Below are positions 1-5,488 of a stretch of DNA of 12,710 nt, piece by piece. Source of the DNA: Acidobacteriota bacterium. Lineage in GTDB: Bacteria; Acidobacteriota; Terriglobia; Terriglobales; Acidobacteriaceae. The notes under the pieces are model-generated. The model made no database searches. It worked only from the letters and a program-made list of their open reading frames with translations, and had not been told where the DNA came from. Both the position numbers and the translations under genes were made by a program. The stretch spans positions 1 to 12,710 of the forward strand of contig JAJZHR010000025.1 of assembly GCA_021810815.1 (NCBI GenBank), written 5' to 3'. Numbering within the stretch: the stretch's first letter is position 1; each line of letters opens with the position of its first letter.

Positions 1-369
1 GAGCAGTTGCACCTGCTGCAGATTTGGCTCATCCCCAACAAGCTGGGCATACCTCCGGCCTACGAGCAGAAGCCGTTCCGCGTCCGCGAGGAGCCGAACA
101 AGCTGCATCTGCTCGCCTCGAAAGACGCCCGCGGCGACTCGTTCCGTATCGTCAGCGACGCCGAGCTGCTGGCGGCCAGAATCGAGCCCGGCCATGCCGT
201 CGAGCACAGCTTCATCGGCAAGCACGGTTGGCTGCAGGTGGCCCGCGGCGGAGTCACAGCCAACGGAGTCGCTCTGGAGCAGGGCGACGGCCTCGCCATC
301 AGCGACGAATCCACGCTGAAGATCGAGAGCGCCGACGGCGGCGAAGTCCTGCTCTTCGACCTGAACTAG
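1..369 (+). CDS. Pirin-family (YhhW-like) protein, C-terminal part
   Basis: The reading frame is open from base 1 and ends at TAG 367-369, giving the last 122 residues of a protein whose N-terminus lies outside the window. The stretch LQIWLIPNKLGIPPAYEQ near the beginning matches the boundary between the two cupin halves in pirin/YhhW proteins. The remainder (SFRIVSDAELLAARIEPG, WLQVARGGVTANGVALEQGDG, final LLFDLN) has the pattern of their C-terminal cupin. Pirins are cytoplasmic bicupin proteins; some, such as E. coli YhhW, have quercetin 2,3-dioxygenase activity. The metal-binding His/Glu residues are in the missing N-terminal half, so activity cannot be judged. A first in-frame alternative start (TTG at 7) is internal to the domain and is not the true start. 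Family assignment is fairly sure; substrate is unknown. Confidence 0.85.
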   Translation, partial: EQLHLLQIWLIPNKLGIPPAYEQKPFRVREEPNKLHLLASKDARGDSFRIVSDAELLAARIEPGHAVEHSFIGKHGWLQVARGGVTANGVALEQGDGLAISDESTLKIESADGGEVLLFDLN

Positions 370-403
370 CCAACCTGCGCAGCATGGAAGCTCGGTTCCA
401 GGA

Positions 404-457
404 CGCGCCAACTCGGGAGGGGGGAGGACCACAGCCCAGCCCTCCTGAGTTGGCGCG
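404..457. terminator. Strong 18-bp hairpin after the pirin gene
   Basis: Bases 404-421 pair with 440-457 in an 18-bp stem, all Watson-Crick except one G-U pair (415/446), with an 18-base loop. It starts 34 bases after the pirin stop. No T-run follows the 3' arm, so it is not a textbook intrinsic terminator. It could end transcription by structure alone or protect the mRNA 3' end. It is also close to symmetric on both strands, and an intergenic repeat element is the other possibility. Confidence 0.6.
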
Positions 458-504
458 CCTCTGCCCCCGCTTCCAGCCGCGCTGCGTCCAATCTCTGAGG
501 CTGC

Positions 505-526
505 CCTAAACTGGGCCTAAACTGGG
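505..526 (+). repeat. Tandem 11-bp repeat containing TAAACT, possible promoter
   Basis: CCTAAACTGGG occurs twice back to back (505-515 and 516-526), 27 bases before the ATG of the exported-protein gene. Each copy contains TAAACT, a plausible -10 hexamer. No good -35 lies 17 bases upstream. AAGGA at 527-531 is the nearest purine-rich stretch but lies about 22 bases from the ATG, too far for normal Shine-Dalgarno use. Confidence 0.35.
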
Positions 527-553
527 AAGGAACAGGTTCACGAGCGCTCCAGC

Positions 554-1432
554 ATGAAGAGATATTCCGCGATCCTTGTCGCTGCCGCACTTCTTATGTC
601 CGTCAGCCGCGCCGCGCTGGCCTACCAGTCGCCGCCGCCATCGGCAGCAACTCCGGCTCCCGTGACTCCGGCTCCCGTGCAGGCTCCCGCAGCTTCAGCT
701 CCGCAATCCGCCAACGACGACCCCACCGTCAAGGCCAATCAGCAGAAGGCGCGCGCCCTGCTGGATGCGATGGTCGATGCCCTGGGCGACCTCTCCTGGG
801 AGACGCTGCAGGACTGGGAGCAGGCCGGCCGCATCTCCTACTTCGAGCATGGCAACCCCACCGGCCAGACCACGCCCTTCTGGGCCTACCATAGCGGCAC
901 CGACCTCGACCGCTTCGTCTTCGGAAAGAGGAAGGACGTGGTGCAGCTCTTCACCGCCACCGCAGGCTACGAGATGACGTACAAGGGCCGCGCCGACCTG
1001 CCGAAGGATCAGGTGGACGACTTTCTGCGCCGCCGCGCCCATTCCGTTGAGGTCGTCGCGCGCGTGTGGATGAAGGACTCCCGCACCGTCCTGATCTACG
1101 AGGGCCAGTCGCAGGTGGAGCGCCGGCTGGCGGACAGGGTCACGCTCTTCTCCGCAACCAACGACTCCGTCACGCTGGAGATGGACGCGGAGACCCATCT
1201 GCCCCTGCGCCGCACCTTCCAGTGGCGCAACCCCATCTACAAAGACAAGGATGAGGACGTGGAGGAGTACGACGACTACCACGACATCCAGGGCTTCCCC
1301 ACGCCCTACACCATCACCCGCTACAAGAACGGCGACATGGTCAGCCAGCGCTTCCTTTTCAGCGGCGATTACAACACCGGCCTGCCGCCGGAGATGTTCG
1401 ACCCCAACCGCTTCGCCCAAAGCCGCTGGTGA
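554..1432 (+). CDS. Exported protein of unknown function
   Basis: A 292-residue protein starts at ATG 554, which is chosen because it is followed at once by a signal peptide: MKRY, a hydrophobic core AILVAAALLM, and a likely signal peptidase I site after SRAALA (residue 23). Residues about 25-55 form a Pro/Ala/Ser-rich linker. The remaining roughly 235 residues are a single globular region rich in aromatic and charged residues (FWAYHSGTDLDRFVFGK, a very acidic stretch KDKDEDVEEYDDYHDI near residue 235). Repeated beta-strand-like stretches (VARVWMKDSRTVLIYEG, RVTLFSATNDSVTLEMD, PLRRTFQWRNP) resemble the LolA/outer-membrane lipoprotein-sorting fold, but no diagnostic motif is visible, so this is only a suggestion. 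It is not a lipoprotein, as there is no lipobox. It is separated from the pirin gene by a hairpin and from fabZ by 56 bases with its own -10 box, so it is probably monocistronic. Confidence 0.8.
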   Translation: MKRYSAILVAAALLMSVSRAALAYQSPPPSAATPAPVTPAPVQAPAASAPQSANDDPTVKANQQKARALLDAMVDALGDLSWETLQDWEQAGRISYFEHGNPTGQTTPFWAYHSGTDLDRFVFGKRKDVVQLFTATAGYEMTYKGRADLPKDQVDDFLRRRAHSVEVVARVWMKDSRTVLIYEGQSQVERRLADRVTLFSATNDSVTLEMDAETHLPLRRTFQWRNPIYKDKDEDVEEYDDYHDIQGFPTPYTITRYKNGDMVSQRFLFSGDYNTGLPPEMFDPNRFAQSRW

Positions 1433-1441
1433 TGCGCCGTT

Positions 1442-1447
1442 TATAAT
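1442..1447 (+). promoter_or_regulatory. Perfect TATAAT -10 box upstream of fabZ
   Basis: TATAAT lies 9 bases after the preceding stop and 41 bases before ATG 1489. Transcription from it would start near 1454 and cover the whole fabZ frame including the N-terminal extension. No convincing -35 is visible at the right distance (about 1419-1424). Confidence 0.45.
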
Positions 1448-1488
1448 TTCAATCGGGTGCCATTCGCGCGGCCCGCACACTATCCAAT

Positions 1489-2070
1489 ATGGAAAAGACA
1501 CTGGAACTGACCGAGAGCGCAACCAGGCTGGCTGAGTGTCCTCCTGATCCCACGGCCCTTGCCATGGATATTCAGGAGATCATGGCGATCCTGCCCCATC
1601 GCTACCCCTTCCTGCTCATCGACCGCATCGTGGAGCTGACGCCGAAGCAGCGCATCGTCGCCCTCAAAAACGTCACCATCAACGAGAGCCACTTCCAGGG
1701 CCACTTTCCCGGCTATCCCATCATGCCCGGCGTGCTCATCGTCGAGGCCATGGCCCAGGCCGGCTGCGTCCTTCTGCTGCGCGAGTTTGAGGACCACGCC
1801 GAGAAGCTCGTCGTCTTCACCGGCATCGAGGAGGCGAAGTTCCGCCGCGCCGTCGGTCCCGGCGACCAGGTCCGCGTCGAGGTGGACGTCCTGCAGTGGA
1901 GCCGCCGCGGTGGCCGCATGCGCGGCAACGCCTTTGTAGACGGCAAGCTGGCCTGCGCCGCCACCATCACCTGCCAGGTCGTCCCCCGCAGCAGAAAGCC
2001 CGCCGCAACGCCTGTCTCAGCCATGGCCGATACAGCGGTTGCTCCGGCGGCTCCAGGGTCTGCGGAATGA
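1489..2070 (+). CDS. fabZ: 3-hydroxyacyl-ACP dehydratase FabZ
   Basis: FabZ removes water from (3R)-hydroxyacyl-ACP in type II fatty acid synthesis in the cytosol. It competes with LpxA for 3-hydroxyacyl-ACP, which is why the two genes often sit together. The hot-dog domain begins at IMAILPHRYPFLLIDR (residues 31-46). The catalytic His is H72 in GHFPGYPIMPG and the catalytic Glu is E86 in LIVEAMAQAG; their spacing of 14 is that of characterised FabZ (H49/E63 in Pseudomonas). At 193 residues it is longer than the usual 140-155. About 26 extra residues precede an internal Met (ATG 1564) where a standard FabZ would begin, and an Ala/Pro-rich tail of about 25 residues follows. Neither ATG has a clear ribosome site. 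I chose 1489 because the upstream TATAAT would include it, but 1564 is possible. The stop overlaps the lpxA start as ATGA. Confidence 0.95.
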   Translation: MEKTLELTESATRLAECPPDPTALAMDIQEIMAILPHRYPFLLIDRIVELTPKQRIVALKNVTINESHFQGHFPGYPIMPGVLIVEAMAQAGCVLLLREFEDHAEKLVVFTGIEEAKFRRAVGPGDQVRVEVDVLQWSRRGGRMRGNAFVDGKLACAATITCQVVPRSRKPAATPVSAMADTAVAPAAPGSAE

Positions 2071-2876
2071 CTGCGCCCCGCGAGGGTTCCACCTTTGTCC
2101 ACCCCACCGCCATCGTCGCACCCGGCGCCGTTCTTGGCACCGGCTGCAGCATCGGGCCATACTGCACCGTTGGCGAGCATGTCGTCCTCGGCGAGGGCTG
2201 CGAGCTCGTCTCCCACGTCGTCCTCGACGGCCACACCACGCTCGGCAAAGGCAATCGCGTCTTCTCCTTCGCCTGCCTCGGCATCGCTCCGCAGGACCTC
2301 AAGTATCGCAACGAGCCCACCCGGCTGGAGATCGGCGACAACAACTGCATCCGCGAGTACGTCACCATCTCGCGCGGCACCGCAGGCGGCGGCGGAACCA
2401 CGCGCCTGGGCAGCGACTGCCTCATCATGGCCTACGTCCACGTCGGCCACGACAGCCAGATCGGCAGCCACTGCATCCTGGCCAACGCCGCCACCCTCGC
2501 TGGCCACGTCTCGGTGGAGGACTACGTCACCGTCGGCGCCCTCTGCCCCGTCCACCAGTTCTGCCGCATCGGCAAGCACGCCTACATCGGCGGCGGCACC
2601 ACCATCACCCAGGACGTCCTCCCCTACTCGCTCACCTCCGTCAAGCGCGAGAACCACGCCTACGGCCTCAACAAAGTGGGCCTGGAGCGCAGAGGCTTCA
2701 CGCCAGAGCAGATGAAGGAACTCCGCTCCGCCTACCGCCTCCTGCTCGCCGCCAAAAAGAATACCTCGCAGGCCCTCGCCGAACTGAAACAGTCCCTCGC
2801 CGAGGGCAAAGCCGGCGAACACATCGCCTACCTCGTCCAATTCATCGAAGCCGCAGAGCGGGGCATCATCAAGTAG
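2067..2876 (+). CDS. lpxA: UDP-N-acetylglucosamine acyltransferase LpxA
   Basis: LpxA transfers a 3-hydroxyacyl chain from ACP to the 3-OH of UDP-GlcNAc, the first step of lipid A synthesis, as a cytosolic left-handed beta-helix trimer. ATG 2067 overlaps the fabZ stop and gives 269 residues, close to the 262 of E. coli. Frame upstream of it is shadow. Hexapeptide repeats run from about residue 12 to 190 (VHPTAIVAPGAVLG, IGPYCTVGEHVVLG, GNRVFSFACLG). The catalytic His is H128 in AYVHVGHDSQIG, equivalent to E. coli H125, with H125 here matching E. coli H122. ILANAATLAGHVSVED and VHQFCRIG are classic LpxA segments. Residues about 195-269 are the helical C-terminal domain (GLERRGFTPEQMKELRSAYRL). 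The loop after QDVLPYSLTSVKRENHA is a few residues longer than in E. coli. Translation is coupled to fabZ. Confidence 0.96.
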   Translation: MTAPREGSTFVHPTAIVAPGAVLGTGCSIGPYCTVGEHVVLGEGCELVSHVVLDGHTTLGKGNRVFSFACLGIAPQDLKYRNEPTRLEIGDNNCIREYVTISRGTAGGGGTTRLGSDCLIMAYVHVGHDSQIGSHCILANAATLAGHVSVEDYVTVGALCPVHQFCRIGKHAYIGGGTTITQDVLPYSLTSVKRENHAYGLNKVGLERRGFTPEQMKELRSAYRLLLAAKKNTSQALAELKQSLAEGKAGEHIAYLVQFIEAAERGIIK

Positions 2877-2883
2877 GGCAGTG

Positions 2884-2898
2884 TAACACCGGGTGTTA
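2884..2898. promoter_or_regulatory. 15-bp perfect palindrome, predicted antitoxin operator
   Basis: TAACACC-G-GGTGTTA is a perfect 7-bp inverted repeat about one central base. It lies 7 bases after the lpxA stop and 14 bases before the toxin start, and abuts a TAGACT (2897-2902) that could be the -10 box. Position and symmetry fit an operator for autorepression by the XRE antitoxin encoded downstream. It is too short and has no T-run, so a terminator for lpxA is less likely. Confidence 0.55.
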
Positions 2899-2912
2899 GA
2901 CTGGGGCAGAAG

Positions 2913-3301
2913 TTGCGCATCTACGAGAACAAGCCATTTGCGCGCTTCGCGAGAAGAAACCGCATCCCTGTCTCCGCACTCTGCGAGGCTGTAGCCGCCG
3001 TGCAGTCTGGCCGAGCAGACGCTGACCTCGGCTCGGGAGTCTTCAAACAGAGGGTGGCTCGTGCAGGCGCTGGCAAGTCGGGCGGCTACCGTGTGCTTTT
3101 GATTTTGAAGCTGAGCGAGGCTGCGTTTTTTTTGTGCATGGGCTCGCTAAAAGTGAACAGAACAATATTGCGACGAAGGAATTGTCGGCTATCAGGAAAC
3201 TTGCAGACATACTGATGACTATGAGCGATGAAGCGGAAGCCACAGCGGTAGCTTCAGGTGTTTGGATCAAGGTGGAGTGCGATGCCAAAGAAAGCCGCTA
3301 A
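2913..3301 (+). pseudogene. RelE-type toxin gene (PF06296-like), frameshifted at an 8-T run
   Basis: Translation from TTG 2913 gives RIYENKPFARFARRN, then DADLGSGVFKQRVARAGAGK and SGGYRVLLILK. These are hallmarks of the Gp49-like/PF06296 branch of RelE/HigB toxins, which cleave mRNA at the ribosome. At T3126-T3133 the frame goes wrong and stops at 3213-3215 after unrelated residues. The -1-shifted frame from 3128 continues the family pattern exactly (FFVHGLAKSEQNNIATKE, then LSAIRKLADILMTMSDE) to TAA 3299-3301. Removing two T's gives about 128 residues, and adding one T gives about 129; both are normal length. The true end overlaps the antitoxin ATG by 20 bases, as in intact operons. The start is weak: no in-frame ATG exists downstream of the lpxA stop. 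It could be a recent null mutation, a phase-variable tract, slippage decoding, or a sequencing error in the homopolymer. Confidence 0.8.
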
Positions 3302-3620
3302 ACCAGCGAAAAAGTATTCAAGCCCATTGATGGCTTCCATTCATGAGACGGTTGAAGGAATGCAGGAGGCTGGCGCAGTGGGGTTGCGTACCCTGCGTGA
3401 GTTCGACGCTCTGTGCCTGACTCCTGTGCGACCGCTCGCCCCCGAGCAAATACGCCGCCTGCGGATGCGCGAGAAAGCGAGCCAGGCAGTCTTCGCGCGT
3501 TACCTGAATGTTTCAACCGGCTTGATTTCGCAATGGGAGCGCGGAGAAAAGCTGCCCGCTGGACCTTCATTGAAACTGCTCACACTTGTTGCGAAGAAGG
3601 GACTCTCCGCAGTCGCCTGA
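3282..3620 (+). CDS. XRE-family antitoxin (HigA-like)
   Basis: A 112-residue DNA-binding protein, predicted to neutralise the upstream RelE-type toxin and repress the operon. ATG 3282 is preferred over the in-frame GTG 3258 because GGTGGAG sits just upstream and the overlap with the toxin's restored 3' end is then 20 bases. The N-terminus is a basic MPKKAAKPAKK tail followed by a helical region (residues 17-45), probably the toxin-binding part. Residues about 53-107 are the helix-turn-helix: LAPEQIRRLRMREKASQAVF, then ARYLNVSTGLISQWERGEK, with the recognition helix at VSTGLISQWERG. Toxin-first order is typical of HigBA-like pairs. The gene looks intact even though the toxin frame is interrupted. 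It ends 17 bases before lpxI, so lpxI may be cotranscribed with it. Confidence 0.88.
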   Translation: MPKKAAKPAKKYSSPLMASIHETVEGMQEAGAVGLRTLREFDALCLTPVRPLAPEQIRRLRMREKASQAVFARYLNVSTGLISQWERGEKLPAGPSLKLLTLVAKKGLSAVA

Positions 3621-3637
3621 CGGTGCGGAATTCTCAC

Positions 3638-4486
3638 ATGAAACTAGGTCTCATCGCTGGCAATGGCCGCTTCCCCTTCCTTCTGCTCGATGCGGCGCGC
3701 GCCCATGGCCTCGATGTCGTGGTCGCCGCCATCAAGGAAGAAACCGACCCGGAGATGAACGCCCGCGCCGCCGCCGACCCGGGCATCCGCGTGCACTGGC
3801 TCTCTCTCGGCGAGCTATCGAAGCTGATTGACACCTTCAAGTCCGAGGGCGTCACCCGCGCCATCATGGCCGGTCAGGTGAAGCACAAGCAGATCTTCTC
3901 CAGCATCCGTCCCGACTGGCGGCTCGGCAAGCTCCTTCTCTCGCTCGGCACGCGCAACACCGACGGCCTTCTCGGAGCGGTGGCCAGGGTGCTGGGCGAC
4001 GAGGGCATCGAGCTCATCTCCTCCACCACGTATCTTGAGCCTCTGCTCGCGCGCGCCGGAGCGCTCACCGCGCGCGCTCCCAGCGAGCAGGAGTTGAAGG
4101 ACATCGCCTACGGCCGCCAGGTGGCTCTTGCCGTGGCCGCGCACGACATCGGCCAGACCGTCGTCGTGGCCGCGCAGGCCTGTGTCGCGGTCGAAGCCAT
4201 GGAGGGCACCGACGCCGCCATCGAACGCGCTGGAGCCCTGTTCCGCGCCATGGAGGACGACGGCGAGGCATCCACGCTCAGCCGCTCGCTCACCGTCGTC
4301 AAGGTCGCCAAGCCCAACCAGGACATGCGCTTCGATGTGCCCGTGGTCGGCGCGCGAACCATTGAGACCATGCGCACCGCCGGTGCCACCTGCCTGTCCG
4401 TCGAGGCCGGCCGCACCCTGATCTTCGATCTGGAAGCCGTCCGCGCCATGGCAGACGCCGGCGGCATCGCGATCTTCGCGGAATAG
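3638..4486 (+). CDS. lpxI: UDP-2,3-diacylglucosamine pyrophosphatase LpxI
   Basis: LpxI hydrolyses UDP-2,3-diacylglucosamine to lipid X and UMP, the fourth step of lipid A synthesis, replacing LpxH in alphaproteobacteria and several other phyla. The protein (282 residues, the usual LpxI/DUF1009 size) begins MKLGLIAGNGRFPFLLLDAA, the typical N-terminal Rossmann-like start. SEGVTRAIMAGQVKHKQIF (69-87) and RNTDGLLGAVARVLGDEGIE (106-125) are conserved family blocks. The C-terminal domain contains STTYLEPLL and KVAKPNQDMRFDVPVVG (222-238). Asp229 and Asp233 lie in the region where the essential Asp of the Caulobacter enzyme is expected. ATG 3638 is chosen for its exact family start; the ribosome site is weak (GCGGAA). 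It is split from lpxA by the toxin-antitoxin pair. No lpxB or lpxD is in view. Confidence 0.94.
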   Translation: MKLGLIAGNGRFPFLLLDAARAHGLDVVVAAIKEETDPEMNARAAADPGIRVHWLSLGELSKLIDTFKSEGVTRAIMAGQVKHKQIFSSIRPDWRLGKLLLSLGTRNTDGLLGAVARVLGDEGIELISSTTYLEPLLARAGALTARAPSEQELKDIAYGRQVALAVAAHDIGQTVVVAAQACVAVEAMEGTDAAIERAGALFRAMEDDGEASTLSRSLTVVKVAKPNQDMRFDVPVVGARTIETMRTAGATCLSVEAGRTLIFDLEAVRAMADAGGIAIFAE

Positions 4487-4574
4487 TTGTTTCACTCCCA
4501 TCACCTTCGCCGCCGCGAACTTCGCCCCCGTCAACAAACCCCGGCCCGCAAGCCTCTCCGCGCCAGCAAAATCC

Positions 4575-4604
4575 TTCACACCGGAGCTGCTCCTGATGCA
4601 TACT
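4575..4604 (+). promoter_or_regulatory. Candidate sigma-70 promoter for the peroxiredoxin gene
   Basis: TTCACA (4575-4580, five of six to TTGACA) and CATACT (4599-4604, four of six to TATAAT, preceded by TG) are 18 bases apart. Transcription would start near 4611, leaving a leader of about 74 bases. The leader contains an imperfect direct repeat, GCCGTTTCCAAC (4647-4658) and GCCGTTTGCAAC (4662-4673). The rest of the 198-base gap after lpxI shows no gene. Confidence 0.4.
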
Positions 4605-4684
4605 CACTCCATGCGGCTCTGGGACGCGCTTCGCAGCGCCGGGCAAGCCGTTTCCAACCAGGCCGTTTGCAACACGGAGGCAAC

Positions 4685-5242
4685 ATGAAGACGATTTTCG
4701 CAAGAGCAGTCCTCGCGGTTTCGATGGTGGCAGCCGCATTCACGCTGGTGGTTCTCCCTGCGCACGCCGCGGACGCACCTCTTCCCGCGGGCACCATGGC
4801 GCCGGCCTTCACCCTGCCTTCGCAGGACAACACGCCCATCAGCCTGAGCCAGTACAAGGGCAAATGGGTGGTCCTCTACTTCTATCCCAAGGACAAGACG
4901 CAGGGCTGCACCATCGAGGCGCACAACTTCCAGCGCGATCTCTCGAAGTACACCGCGGCCAACGCCGTCATCCTCGGCGTCAGCCTGGACACCGCAGGCA
5001 GCCACAAGAGCTTCTGCGATCAGGAGAGCCTCACCTTCAAGCTCCTGGCAGACCCGCAGCACACCGTCGTGGACAAGTATGGTGTTCCCCTGGTCGGCGT
5101 GGGCCCGCTCAAGTACGCCAAGCGCGACACCTTCCTCATCAACCCCGAGGGCAAGATCGTGAAGGTGTGGACAGGCGTCGACCCGAACATCCACAGCGAA
5201 CAGGTGCTGGCGGAGATCGCCGCGCAGAAGAAGATGATGTAA
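4685..5242 (+). CDS. Exported thiol peroxidase, BCP/PrxQ-type peroxiredoxin
   Basis: The 185-residue protein reduces H2O2 or organic hydroperoxides through a reactive cysteine. ATG 4685 has a good GGAGG (4676-4680) and opens a signal peptide (MKTIFARAVLAVSMVAAAFTLVV, cleavage after AHA, residue 28), so it acts in the periplasm. The AhpC/TSA domain runs from about 35 to 180. The peroxidatic motif PxxxTxxC is intact: P68, T72, C75 in YPKDKTQGCTIEAHNF, with Gln where TPGC is more usual. R147 in KRDTFLINPEG is the expected active-site Arg. Position +5 after C75 is His80, so the E. coli Bcp-type resolving Cys is absent. C111 in SHKSFCDQES lies 36 residues after C75, the spacing of the Xanthomonas-type PrxQ (C48/C84). 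It is probably transcribed alone. Its electron donor is not encoded nearby. Confidence 0.92.
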   Translation: MKTIFARAVLAVSMVAAAFTLVVLPAHAADAPLPAGTMAPAFTLPSQDNTPISLSQYKGKWVVLYFYPKDKTQGCTIEAHNFQRDLSKYTAANAVILGVSLDTAGSHKSFCDQESLTFKLLADPQHTVVDKYGVPLVGVGPLKYAKRDTFLINPEGKIVKVWTGVDPNIHSEQVLAEIAAQKKMM

Positions 5243-5259
5243 CGCAACATCACAGGTGC

Positions 5260-5285
5260 CCCACGTCTCGCTTCTGAGACGCGGG
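5260..5285 (+). terminator. Hairpin after the peroxiredoxin gene
   Basis: CCACGTCTC-type arm 5260-5269 pairs with 5276-5285 (nine of ten pairs, one A-C mismatch) around a six-base loop, 17 bases after the stop. No T-run follows, so it may only protect the 3' end; the better terminator is at 5426-5470. Confidence 0.4.
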
Positions 5286-5425
5286 ATCCCACCAACCCCG
5301 CAAGAATTCCCCCTGGCTGGAGATCTCTTCCCGCGGCGGCAAGCGATCGCTGTGTCATGCCACGGTAATTCTCCGTCGCTCAGCGTCTGTTCGCAGCCAT
5401 CTCTGGCAGACGCAAAGCAGACGCA

Positions 5426-5470
5426 AAAATGCCCGGCTCATTCCTGGACTTCAGGGGGCCGGGCGCTTTT
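5426..5470. terminator. Bidirectional intrinsic terminator between converging genes
   Basis: GCCCGGC (5431-5437) pairs with GCCGGGC (5458-5464), and an inner CCTG/CAGG stem (5443-5446/5452-5455) extends the hairpin. It is preceded by AAAAAT and followed by GCTTTT, so each strand reads hairpin then T-run. On the minus strand GCCGGGCATTTTT is a textbook terminator for the histone-like gene. On the plus strand it ends the peroxiredoxin transcript. The bases between 5286 and 5425 show no gene. Confidence 0.8.
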
Positions 5471-5488
5471 GCTTGCCTTGGTTGCCGT

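Noticed and set aside
1713..2840. 375-codon open frame on the minus strand
   Set aside because: It is antisense to fabZ and lpxA, whose catalytic motifs are unmistakable; composition is that of a GC shadow.
2039..2899. 286-codon Arg/His-rich frame over lpxA
   Set aside because: Low-complexity shadow of lpxA in the +1 frame.
4487..4684. N-terminal extension of the peroxiredoxin to 4487
   Set aside because: It would bury the signal peptide; ATG 4685 has a good GGAGG and the extension is Arg-rich shadow sequence.
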